Positions 1-7,205 of a stretch of DNA of 52,708 nucleotides are shown in pieces (within the stretch, counting starts at the first letter, position 1; each line of letters begins with the position of its first letter). The DNA is from Bacteroidota bacterium (GTDB lineage: Bacteria; Bacteroidota; Bacteroidia; Sphingobacteriales; Sphingobacteriaceae), in NCBI GenBank assembly GCA_013288685.1, contig JABDBM010000021.1, forward strand, positions 1 to 52,708. Direction: 5' to 3'. The translations under genes were made by a program, and so were the position numbers. The notes below the pieces were generated by a model. That model made no database searches. It saw only the letters and a program-made list of their open reading frames with translations, and was not told the DNA's origin.

Positions 1-1
1 T

Positions 2-997
2 GGTGGTCATAGCGGTGGGGGTGGTGGCGGTGGTCACGTTAGCAGCGGCGGTGGTGGTGGTCATTATGGCGGTTTTTCGGGTGGCCATAGCTTTTCGGCC
101 CCGCAGCGCAGTGCTCCAAGTTTTAGAGGAAATCCAGGTGCATCGCGTTCATTCGCACCAAGACCTGGCGGAAACTACCGCTCATTTCAGGGAAACCGTG
201 GTTTCTCGGCTCCACGAGGCGGCGTAAATGGCCGTGCTTATGTAGGCGGGCGTAATTATAATAATGGCCGCAATTTTTCAGGATACAGAGGCAATGCCGG
301 GTATCGTGGCCCAACCGCATATAGAAGTGGCTACGGATACCGTGGTGGCTATTACGGCCCGCGTAATTGGGGTGGTCGTGCATATTGGGGCGGTCGTGGT
401 GGTTATTACTATCATGGTGGATTTTACTCCAGTCTGTATTGGCCGAGAATTGGCTTTAGCGTAGGATTTTTACCTTATGGCTATTATCCGTTCTACTGGG
501 GCGATTCGCAATACTTTTATAGCGGTGGGTACTATTATCAGTATAATAACAATCAGTATACCGTGGTTGAGCCGCCACTGGGCGCTGAAGTAACCGTTTT
601 ACCGTCAGGTGCACAATCAATTAATATCAACGGCGAACAATATTATGAGTTGAATGGGGTTTATTATCAACCCATTACAAAAGACGACGGCTCCGCAGCT
701 TATGTTATCGCAGGTAAAGATGGCCAGCTAAGCACTGATAACGGTGGTAATACCGGCGGATATAACGACAATGGTGACAATGGCGGCGGAGGCAACGGCA
801 ACGTTAGTAATGCTCCCCAGGCTCCTCAAATTGGCGATGTATTCGATCAGTTACCACAAGATAGCCGTAAAATAAGGCTTAACGGCGAAACCCTTTATGT
901 ATCGCCCGATGCTTATTATTACAAGGAAACTATTGATACCAATGGCAACAAGGCCTACAAGGTTGTAGGTACACCATCGGACGAACCAAATAACTAA
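2..997 (+). CDS. Gly/Tyr-rich DUF6515 family protein, 5' end missing
   Basis: The reading frame is open from the first bases to a TAA at 995-997, giving 331 visible residues; the start and any signal peptide lie upstream of the window. The first 140 residues are low complexity (Gly, His, Ser, Arg, Tyr). An aromatic segment with YYPFYWG follows. Two related units come next, one with PPLGAEVTVLP and YYELNGVYYQP, the other with IGDVFDQLP and the equivalent of the Tyr-rich strand, separated by a Gly/Asn linker. The first unit fits the DUF6515 pattern of surface or periplasmic proteins in Bacteroidota; the second looks like a diverged duplicate. Function is unknown, and an exported, structural role is inference from composition. 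A first in-frame ATG-like start at 563 would cut the domain, so I treat the gene as continuing off the left edge. Confidence 0.75.
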   Translation, partial: GGHSGGGGGGGHVSSGGGGGHYGGFSGGHSFSAPQRSAPSFRGNPGASRSFAPRPGGNYRSFQGNRGFSAPRGGVNGRAYVGGRNYNNGRNFSGYRGNAGYRGPTAYRSGYGYRGGYYGPRNWGGRAYWGGRGGYYYHGGFYSSLYWPRIGFSVGFLPYGYYPFYWGDSQYFYSGGYYYQYNNNQYTVVEPPLGAEVTVLPSGAQSININGEQYYELNGVYYQPITKDDGSAAYVIAGKDGQLSTDNGGNTGGYNDNGDNGGGGNGNVSNAPQAPQIGDVFDQLPQDSRKIRLNGETLYVSPDAYYYKETIDTNGNKAYKVVGTPSDEPNN

Positions 998-1024
998 AAA
1001 TTAGTTAAATTTATTATCTATAGA

Positions 1025-1057
1025 AAAGGCGAAGGTATAAACCTCCGCCTTTTTTTG
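1025..1057 (+). terminator. Rho-independent terminator after the DUF6515 gene
   Basis: AGGCGAAGG and CCTCCGCCT form a GC-rich stem with one mismatch around a short ATAAA-type loop, followed by a run of seven T. It begins about 28 bp after the stop codon of the upstream gene. Confidence 0.7.
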
Positions 1058-1113
1058 TTTAGTGAAACATTTTGTGATGTTAATCCTTTATCATGATGGT
1101 TACCCCAATTATG

Positions 1114-2454
1114 ATGAAATTCCGACTGCCATATCTGTGTTTTTTGACACTCTTTTTTTTCATGCTGCTTGCCCCTACCCGGGTAAATGCATATTCGGTG
1201 CTCACCCACGAAGCCTTGATAGACGCCAGCTGGGCAAAAAGCATCCTGCCTTTACTTAAACATAAATACCCGCAAGCAACTGACGACGACTTGAGAAAGG
1301 CGCACGCTTATGCTTACGGCGGGTGCCTTATTGCCGACATGGGCTATTTCCCTTTTGGCAGCGAGTACTTCACAAATCTTTCGCATTACGTACGTAGCGG
1401 TGACTTTGTGGAAACGCTGCTTTCTGAATCGGAAAATTTGGATGAATATGCGTTTGCACTTGGCGCCCTATGCCATTATTTTGGCGATAAATATGGGCAT
1501 TCTTTAGCTACCAATTTAACGGTACCTGTAGTTTACCCTAAAATGGAAGAGAAGTTTGGCCCGGTAGTAACGTACGAAGATGATCACATTTCGCACAGCC
1601 GGGTTGAAATATCCTTTGATGTTTTACAGATGGCGCGCGGTAACTACGCCGCGCAGGCCTATCATGATTTGATCGGGTTTGAAGTGTCAAAACCAGTGTT
1701 GGAGAGAGCTTTTTTGAAAACTTACGGGCAGGACATTAACACCGTATTCGGCGATTTGGATTTAGCCATAGGCACTTTCAGATGGTCGGTTAGAAGCTTG
1801 CTGCCTACCGTAACACGAACAGCCTGGGTTATAAAAAAGAATGATATAAAAAAATTGAATCCAAGTGCCAACAGTCATTCTTTTCATTACAAGATGAAAA
1901 GAAAGGCCTATTATGCTGAATTTGGATCGGCACGGCAAAAACCGGGTTTCAAGGCCGAAGTCTTATCGTTATTGATCCGTATAATACCCAAAGTAGGCCC
2001 GTTTAAAGCGCTGCGATTTAAAGATATAGGCCCCGAAGGCGAAAAATTATTTATCCGAAGTTTTGATACCGTGTTGGTACGTTATCATGATGCACTGGCC
2101 GGATTATATCTTAAAAAACCTAACTTAGCCGATGTAGATTACGACACCGGCAAACCAACCCAAATTGGCGAATACAAACTGGCCGATAAAACCTATGGTG
2201 ATTTACTGGATAAGCTTGCCGAAACAAAATATAACGACCTCACCGCTTCCTTAAAACAAAATATACTAAACTTTTATGGCCAAACAGATACGGTAACGCT
2301 TGCTCAAAAGTATCCGGCCGACTGGAAGAAAAAGTACCTGGATATACAGGCTATCAGAATTGCAGTCCCTGTAAAGGCAGATAGTTTAAAAACAGCAAAA
2401 GGCGTTTATTATAAACTCAATGAACCAGCTATTCATCCCTCTCACAGTAAATGA
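1114..2454 (+). CDS. Zinc-dependent phospholipase C family protein (PF00882-like), secreted
   Basis: The protein has 446 residues from the ATG at 1114. That start puts a clean signal peptide first (MKFRLPYLCF... to a cleavage near VNA/YS). ATGs at 1093 and 1111 are alternatives. After cleavage the sequence resembles the alpha-helical zinc-dependent PLC/S1-P1 fold: LTHEALIDASW near the mature N-terminus, then IADMGYFPFGSEYFTNLSHY, then ALCHYFGDKYGHSLATN, where His and Asp residues occupy the usual zinc-ligand positions. A second half rich in Lys and Tyr has no motif I recognise. Activity on phospholipids is inference from the family. It stands alone between a terminator and another short secreted protein. 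Confidence 0.7.
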   Translation: MKFRLPYLCFLTLFFFMLLAPTRVNAYSVLTHEALIDASWAKSILPLLKHKYPQATDDDLRKAHAYAYGGCLIADMGYFPFGSEYFTNLSHYVRSGDFVETLLSESENLDEYAFALGALCHYFGDKYGHSLATNLTVPVVYPKMEEKFGPVVTYEDDHISHSRVEISFDVLQMARGNYAAQAYHDLIGFEVSKPVLERAFLKTYGQDINTVFGDLDLAIGTFRWSVRSLLPTVTRTAWVIKKNDIKKLNPSANSHSFHYKMKRKAYYAEFGSARQKPGFKAEVLSLLIRIIPKVGPFKALRFKDIGPEGEKLFIRSFDTVLVRYHDALAGLYLKKPNLADVDYDTGKPTQIGEYKLADKTYGDLLDKLAETKYNDLTASLKQNILNFYGQTDTVTLAQKYPADWKKKYLDIQAIRIAVPVKADSLKTAKGVYYKLNEPAIHPSHSK

Positions 2455-2562
2455 TTTATAAAAATCCTTTTATTTTGCACCTCAGGTTTAAAATAAAATA
2501 CCGCTTCATCAGTTAAAATTTCTATATTTAATTTACTTTTAAACCTCCGAATTCTTCAAATC

Positions 2563-2976
2563 ATGAAAAGGAAAACTTTATGCCGTTACGCGGCAATCAT
2601 TTTATTGATGCAGTTTTTTGTGCTATTTGCCATAGCGCAAAATCAGATTACGGTAACCGTGCAGGGTGCAAACAAAGCCATGCCGGTTCAGTTTGATGGG
2701 TCGGGCTTTAGCAACACAGCTGGGGCAAAAGGCAGCGGAACAGTAACTGTAATTAAGAAAATGGATCAGTCTTCATCGCGGTTACAGGAGTACCTGAATG
2801 GGGCCGAAAAATTGAGCACGATTATTTTGAAATTTCACAAAAACGGAACGAACAAAGTTTTTCAAACAATAACGCTCACTAACGCATTGCTGTCTCAAAT
2901 ATCATTGGGTAAAACAGGCCGGCCAACGGAGACGGTTACTTTTAAATATGAGAAAATAGAAATACAGGCGAATTGA
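2563..2976 (+). CDS. Secreted Hcp-like (type VI tube protein fold) small protein
   Basis: The 137-residue protein has a signal peptide (ILLMQFFVLFAIA, cleavage before QNQ). The mature part carries the hallmark strands of the Hcp family: VIKKMDQSSSRL (compare the FTKKLDKASPKL block), a central ILKFHKNG strand, ITLTNALLSQIS and a final ETVTFKYEKIEI strand. Classical Hcp has no signal peptide and is exported by the type VI machinery. No other type VI gene is in the window. A secreted Hcp-fold protein with a different job is therefore likely, but this is inference. A near-match to the Bacteroidota minus-7 box lies at 2471-2478, about 85 nt upstream. The gene converges on mnmE with a 10-bp gap. 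Confidence 0.55.
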   Translation: MKRKTLCRYAAIILLMQFFVLFAIAQNQITVTVQGANKAMPVQFDGSGFSNTAGAKGSGTVTVIKKMDQSSSRLQEYLNGAEKLSTIILKFHKNGTNKVFQTITLTNALLSQISLGKTGRPTETVTFKYEKIEIQAN

Positions 2977-2986
2977 GGTTTACAGA

Positions 2987-4348
2987 TTATTTGCCGATAC
3001 AAAACTTACTAAATATATTCTCCAACAGGTCATCAGTAGTAACCGCCCCGGTAATCTCACCGAGATAATAAAGCGCCTGTTTAATATCCATTGCCAAAAA
3101 ATCCGATGTAACGTCGTCCATACCGCCAAGCACTCTTGTTAAAGCCTCTTCGGTTTTTTGGAGGGCTTCCAGGTGGCGGATATTGGTCACCAGCGTCTCG
3201 TCGCCGGTTAACTGGTCTTTTATAGCAGCAGCATATATTTTATGTTTTAATTCATCGATATGGCGCTTTTCTTTGGCAGAGATGATGATAGCCTGACGGG
3301 TATGCGGTAATGCCAATAATTGTTCTTCTGTTAGTAAGTCGGCTTTATTGGCTACCACCAGCATATTGATGCCGGGCTTTTGCAAAGTTTCCAGATCGTG
3401 GTTTAATTCTTCGATGGTAATTTGCTCGGCATCAAATAAATAAACCAGCAGTGCCGATTGATTTATCTTTTCCATGGTGCGCTCCACCCCTATTTTTTCA
3501 ATGGCGTCCGTCGCTTCGCGGATGCCGGCAGTATCTATCAGGCGGAAGTTGATTCCGTTGATATTCAGCACTTCTTCAATCGTATCGCGTGTGGTACCGG
3601 GAATGTGGCTCACAATTGCGCGCTCCTCGTTTAGGAGAGCATTCAAAAGGGTTGATTTCCCGGCATTTGGCCGACCAGCAATAACCGTATTTACACCTTG
3701 CTTGATGGCGTTGCCTAACTCAAAAGAGCGGATCAGATTGCCGATGACGTGATTTATCTCGCTAATCAGCTTTTTTAATTGATCGCGGTTGGCGAATTCC
3801 ACGTCTTCTTCGGCAAAATCAAGTTCAAGCTCTATTAACGAAGCAAACTGAACCAACTGATCGCGAAGCTGTTGCAACTGGTTGCTAAAGCCGCCTCTTA
3901 ATTGTTGCAAGGCCACCTGTTGCGATGCTTTGGAGTTGGAGGCTATTAAATCGGCAACGGCCTCGGCCTGCGAAAGATCCAGTTGTCCGTTTAGAAACGC
4001 GCGCAGGGTAAATTCACCTGGCTTTGCAGAGCGGGCGCCTTTTTTGATGAGGAGTTTGATGATGGATTCAATAATATAAGCCGAGCCATGGCAGGATATT
4101 TCCACCACGTTTTCGCGGGTGTATGATTTTGGTGCGATGAAAAGCGAAACCAATACTTCATCCAAAATCACATTCCCATCAGCAATACTGCCGAAATGGA
4201 TGGTATGCGAAGCCTGTTTGGTTAAATCCTTACCTTTAAATACGCTGTTAGCGATAGTAATAGCGTCCGGTCCCGAAAGGCGGATGATTCCTATGGCGCC
4301 GGTTCCGTTAGGAGTGGCGAGTGCTACTATGGTCTCTGAGTTGGTCAT
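2987..4348 (-). CDS. mnmE: tRNA uridine-5-carboxymethylaminomethyl(34) synthesis GTPase MnmE
   Basis: The protein has 453 residues, the normal length. The order is an N-terminal tetrahydrofolate-binding domain, a helical domain, a GTPase domain inserted at about 220-380, and the C-terminal FCIGK with its conserved Cys. GTPase motifs are complete: G1 GRPNAGKS (225-232), G2 GTTRDT (251-256), G3 DTAG (272-275) and G4 NKAD (334-337). With MnmG it installs the cmnm5 group on U34 of tRNAs read in split codon boxes, in the cytoplasm. Its partner gene is not in the window. The start ATG lies in the first unit of a CAATGACC-type tandem repeat that fills the upstream region (see 4344-4548). Confidence 0.97.
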   Translation of the reverse strand: MTNSETIVALATPNGTGAIGIIRLSGPDAITIANSVFKGKDLTKQASHTIHFGSIADGNVILDEVLVSLFIAPKSYTRENVVEISCHGSAYIIESIIKLLIKKGARSAKPGEFTLRAFLNGQLDLSQAEAVADLIASNSKASQQVALQQLRGGFSNQLQQLRDQLVQFASLIELELDFAEEDVEFANRDQLKKLISEINHVIGNLIRSFELGNAIKQGVNTVIAGRPNAGKSTLLNALLNEERAIVSHIPGTTRDTIEEVLNINGINFRLIDTAGIREATDAIEKIGVERTMEKINQSALLVYLFDAEQITIEELNHDLETLQKPGINMLVVANKADLLTEEQLLALPHTRQAIIISAKEKRHIDELKHKIYAAAIKDQLTGDETLVTNIRHLEALQKTEEALTRVLGGMDDVTSDFLAMDIKQALYYLGEITGAVTTDDLLENIFSKFCIGK

Positions 4349-4548
4349 TAAGTCATTGGGTCATTGGGTCATTGCCGCTTTTTACCTTAAAAGCATAAAA
4401 TGTTGGCAAGCCGGTAATTCAATAAAAAACAAAGGTCAGCAATTCGCCTGAATCTTTTGTTAGGTATATGCCATAAACATAGCTACCAGTTAACTATTGT
4501 AACCTTTCCAATGACGCAATGACCCAATGACTCAATGACTCAATGACT
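4344..4548. repeat. Intergenic inverted repeat built from CAATGACC words
   Basis: The left arm (4353-4374) and right arm (4509-4530) are 22-bp inverted copies with one mismatch. Each is made of a tandem 10-bp word; the right side carries further copies to 4548. The arms flank the divergent start regions of mnmE and the nucleoid protein gene. The left array runs into the mnmE start codon. Confidence 0.8.
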
Positions 4549-4573
4549 AAAAAACACTAACTTCGGCCCAATT

Positions 4574-5635
4574 ATGGTAACTTATTTTGAAGCCTCGCTC
4601 GATACGATTTCGGTACATCATGTTGGCAACCCGTCGATTGATGAAATGTATGCCTTATCTGACGCACCGCTTGAGTTAAAGGATGAAATTATCCCGAACC
4701 TGCTGATGCAGTATTTTTTAAAGCCCTTTGAAAAAGCCAACGAAATTTATCACCTCACCCACAGCAGCGGCGATTTGAACCTGAACGAGATACACCATTT
4801 TGTGAGCCGGATATTTGAGCAAAAAGAAAAATTTCATGAGGCTTCGGAACTAATTGCCAAATTCCTGTTTAAAGTAACCACCCATCCCAACATTAAAGGC
4901 GGAGAGTTGTATGTGGTATATTTTAATAAAGTACAGATTGAAGGCAATTTGCTGGATGCCATAGGCATTTTTAAATCCGAAAATAAGGAGACCTATCTAA
5001 AAGTTTACCCCGACACCGGCGGCTTCCAGGTTGATTACGAGGAAAACGCCATCAATATCAATAAACTGGATAAAGGTGCACTGATCTTTAATATCGAAAA
5101 AGAAAATGGCTATAAGGTGGCGGTAATTGACAAAAACAACAGCGGCGGGCAAGATGCTGCCGTGTATTGGAAAGACAACTTTTTACAGCTAAAAATCCGC
5201 AACGACAGCTTTAACCAAACCAGCAATGCCCTTGGTCTCTACAAAAATTTTGTGACCGAAAAGCTGGACGATGAGTTTGAAATGAGCAAAGCCGATAAAA
5301 TTGACTTGCTGAACCGCTCCATGAAGTATTTTAAGGAAAAAGACACCTTTGATATGGACGAGTTTGCCGGCGAAGTAATTGGCAATCCGCAGGCCATTGA
5401 ATCGTTTAAAACCTTTAAAAACCAATACGAACAGGAATTTGACAGCCCCATTGCCGATACTTTCGAAATATCCGACAATGCCGTAAAGAAACAGGCACGC
5501 GTTTATAAAAGTGTGTTAAAGCTGGATAAGAATTTTCATATTTATATCCATGGCGATAAAGAACTGATTGAAAAGGGATTTGATGAGGGAAAACACATGA
5601 ATTATTATAAGGTGTATTTCAAAGAGGAGAATTAG
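4574..5635 (+). CDS. Nucleoid-associated protein, NA37/YejK family
   Basis: The 353-residue protein resembles the NA37 (PF04245) family of cytoplasmic nucleoid-associated proteins. Visible signatures are an N-terminal region with VHHVGN and a long helical stretch, the central YVVYFNKVQIEGNLLDAIGIF strand block, and a C-terminal basic region where family members contact DNA (KKQARVYKSVLKLDKNFHIYI type). Binding to bulk DNA is family knowledge; nothing here shows a specific target. It is transcribed divergently from mnmE. Its TAG stop is immediately followed by the GGGATTACAGTGATTTT repeat that opens the accessory segment. Confidence 0.8.
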   Translation: MVTYFEASLDTISVHHVGNPSIDEMYALSDAPLELKDEIIPNLLMQYFLKPFEKANEIYHLTHSSGDLNLNEIHHFVSRIFEQKEKFHEASELIAKFLFKVTTHPNIKGGELYVVYFNKVQIEGNLLDAIGIFKSENKETYLKVYPDTGGFQVDYEENAININKLDKGALIFNIEKENGYKVAVIDKNNSGGQDAAVYWKDNFLQLKIRNDSFNQTSNALGLYKNFVTEKLDDEFEMSKADKIDLLNRSMKYFKEKDTFDMDEFAGEVIGNPQAIESFKTFKNQYEQEFDSPIADTFEISDNAVKKQARVYKSVLKLDKNFHIYIHGDKELIEKGFDEGKHMNYYKVYFKEEN

Positions 5636-5676
5636 GGATTACAGTGATTTTTATTTGGTGGGATTATAGTGATTTA
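5635..5676. repeat. Two direct copies of a GGGATTAyAGTGATTT word
   Basis: Units at 5635-5651 and 5660-5676 differ at a few bases. They are the reverse complement of the AAAATCACCGTAATC units at 7161-7200, so the pair brackets 5.68-7.16 kb as an inverted repeat. The first unit starts on the last base of the preceding stop codon. Confidence 0.7.
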
Positions 5677-6055
5677 GGGTGCATAGAGGTGATACTCGAC
5701 GAAAAAGTTAAATAAATGTTTTTCGGGGCGATACAGCGTTCCATCTTTATTTTTGGAATACCAGAAACATTTTGGAACATACTGATTATCAGTTGTTCCA
5801 TTTTTTACAAATTACCAAATTTCAGTAAATAGCTGATTATCAACACCTATTTTTCTGTATTTTAGAAAATACATGTAATTTATTGATTATCAACATTTTC
5901 AAGATAATTAAACCTCAATTTTTGGATATTTTGGGGCATAAACTTAAGCGGGCGGAAGTTTGATCGTGCCACAGTCAAAAGGAAATGTTACACATGACGT
6001 AAAAAGAAAAGGCCCGCGTTTATGAACATCTAAATACATTTAAACAATAATCAAT
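5677..6055. other. Gene-free AT-rich stretch with a 50-bp-spaced repeated motif
   Basis: No credible reading frame is present. TGATTATCA occurs at 5783-5791, 5834-5842 and 5884-5892, spacings of 51 and 50 bp, with AAC following in the second and third copies. A small inverted repeat GTATTTT-AG-AAAATAC lies between copies two and three. The rest of each interval is not clearly repeated, so this is not a CRISPR array. It may hold the promoter of the gene at 6056. Confidence 0.4.
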
Positions 6056-6433
6056 ATGAAATATTTTTTGCTAATTATTTTGTCCGCGCTTTCAATGAAA
6101 TCATTCGGTCAAACAAAACCGTCAAATGATTCAACTTCAAATCTTACCGTTGAGGTTCGGAGTAAAATATTAAGCGAGTCAAAAGATGGCGGTAAACTTG
6201 ATTTTTGGACGCCCATCAAAGGGCATGAATATGACGGGCTATTGCTGGAAAAAGGCTCCAATATTATTGTAACCAAGCGGGAATTAGCGGTAATCAAATG
6301 GGCGTTAGTCTTAACAAAAAACGGCATCAGTAAGACCGAGATCGTTTCTTTATATGAAGAGTTAAAGTCAAGAAAAATACGGGCAGATGAACTACAACTG
6401 ATCGATATGGGAATTAAAAAGGCTTCAGAATAA
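6056..6433 (+). CDS. Small secreted protein of unknown function
   Basis: The 125-residue protein begins with a signal peptide (MKYFLLIILSALSMKSFG, cleavage before QTK). The mature part is polar, with a predicted helical C-terminal half (VSLYEELKSRK onward). I recognise no family. It lies inside the accessory segment between the nucleoid gene and the TIGR02757 gene and converges, 3 bp away, on the remnant 3' end copy at 6437-6587. The arrangement suggests it once neighboured a full TIGR02757-type gene, which is inference. Confidence 0.6.
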   Translation: MKYFLLIILSALSMKSFGQTKPSNDSTSNLTVEVRSKILSESKDGGKLDFWTPIKGHEYDGLLLEKGSNIIVTKRELAVIKWALVLTKNGISKTEIVSLYEELKSRKIRADELQLIDMGIKKASE

Positions 6434-6436
6434 CGC

Positions 6437-6587
6437 CTAAAACTTCTCCTCAATCCCCAACGCAAACAAAGCAAAATCATACTTCACCGGGTCCACCGGG
6501 TCAAATTCCCGTAGACAGGTGGTCAATTCAACAGCCGTTTGCCAGTCGGTTTGTTTGCGGGTAATGATGTTGAATTTACGGGCTATG
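6437..6587 (-). pseudogene. Second copy of the 3' end of the TIGR02757 family gene
   Basis: About 150 bp match 7206-7356 at roughly 90% in the same orientation, ending in the same stop codon. The reading frame is intact: it encodes ARKFNIITRKQTDWQ, then a stretch ending EEKF, against ARKLNLITRKQTDWQ and EEKF in the full gene. Several differences are conservative at protein level. The remaining 5' part of the gene is absent: similarity stops within a few bases of the toxin stop codon. It is either a displaced original 3' end or an imported one. Confidence 0.85.
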
Positions 6588-6591
6588 GCAC

Positions 6592-6891
6592 CTATTTGGA
6601 CTCAAATTTCTCCGGATTTCTTTTGGTATGAAAAACGGAAGTAACAAAAACTGTATCCAAATTTTCTTCGTACCAATAAACTATCACGTAAGGGAATTTT
6701 CTTACCGGGGCAAAGTGCAGGTAATTATTATATTTTTTTGGATAGAGTTCAGGGTTTATACCTATTATCTGCAATTTAAATTGAATCTCTCTTCTAAATC
6801 TTTTAGAAAGGCCAACTTGCTGCTCTTCATACCATTCACAGGCGGCAATTAATTCCATTTCCGCCCGTTTATGTATTTCAATTAAAGGCAC
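6592..6891 (-). CDS. Type II toxin, RelE/ParE superfamily
   Basis: The 99-residue basic protein has the ParE/RelE layout: an N-terminal strand (MPLIEIHKRAEMEL), two helices with ACEWYEEQQVGLSKRF, then PVRKFPYVIVYWYEE and a last strand TVFVTSVFHTKRNP. The KFPYVIVYW block and terminal HTKRNP are typical of ParE-like toxins. Whether it hits gyrase or mRNA cannot be told from sequence. Its start overlaps the antitoxin end by 14 bp, the usual translationally coupled order. Its stop abuts the duplicated TIGR02757 3' end. Confidence 0.85.
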   Translation of the reverse strand: MPLIEIHKRAEMELIAACEWYEEQQVGLSKRFRREIQFKLQIIGINPELYPKKYNNYLHFAPVRKFPYVIVYWYEENLDTVFVTSVFHTKRNPEKFESK

Positions 6892-7105
6892 GGTTCAAGT
6901 CTTCTTGTACATCAGTCCAGCTACGGGTAGTTGTTTTGCCATCCAAATAATCCTGCCGGGTTTTCATAAAGCCGGCTATCTCCTCTTCAGAAAAAACGTA
7001 TTCGGACTCATTGTCTACAACGTAAGGCAAGCCAAAACGATCCAATATTTCCTGTAAAACAGGTAGATCATTTTCGTTTTGTATATTAACGGTTAATGTT
7101 GTCAT
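6878..7105 (-). CDS. Antitoxin of the RelE/ParE-type pair
   Basis: This 75-residue acidic protein is encoded directly upstream of, and overlapping, the toxin. It starts at MTTLTVNIQNEND; a longer frame from 7249 reads through the repeat and the end of the neighbouring gene and is not the real start. The N-terminal strand and helix (LPVLQEILDRFGLPY) and an acidic C-terminal tail (RSWTDVQEDLNRAF) fit small antitoxins that wrap the toxin; I do not see a classical DNA-binding domain with certainty. A TAAATTTG box sits only a few bases upstream (7109-7116, minus strand), which would give a leaderless or nearly leaderless mRNA. Confidence 0.75.
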   Translation of the reverse strand: MTTLTVNIQNENDLPVLQEILDRFGLPYVVDNESEYVFSEEEIAGFMKTRQDYLDGKTTTRSWTDVQEDLNRAFN

Positions 7106-7108
7106 ATT

Positions 7109-7116
7109 CAAATTTA
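7109..7116 (-). promoter_or_regulatory. Possible minus-7 box of the toxin-antitoxin operon
   Basis: TAAATTTG on the minus strand matches the Bacteroidota TAnnTTTG consensus exactly, three bases before the antitoxin ATG. No convincing minus-33 TTG was found at the usual distance. Confidence 0.35.
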
Positions 7117-7160
7117 CTAAAGAATAATTCAAATTACAATACGAACTATTAACACGCGGC

Positions 7161-7200
7161 AAAATCACCGTAATCACTCCAAAATCACCGTAATCCCCAA
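7161..7200. repeat. Two tandem 20-bp AAAATCACCGTAATC units
   Basis: Units at 7161-7180 and 7181-7200 share their first 15 bases. They are inverted relative to the two units at 5635-5676 and lie just beyond the stop of the TIGR02757 gene. Confidence 0.8.
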
Positions 7201-7205
7201 AAAAA

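Noticed and set aside
2563..4348. Type VI secretion locus
   Set aside because: Only one Hcp-like protein is present. No tssB/C, baseplate, VgrG or ClpV gene is visible anywhere in the window.
5783..5892. CRISPR-like array of short repeats
   Set aside because: Only about 9-11 bp is shared, three times, and no repeat of 24-37 bp or cas gene is present.
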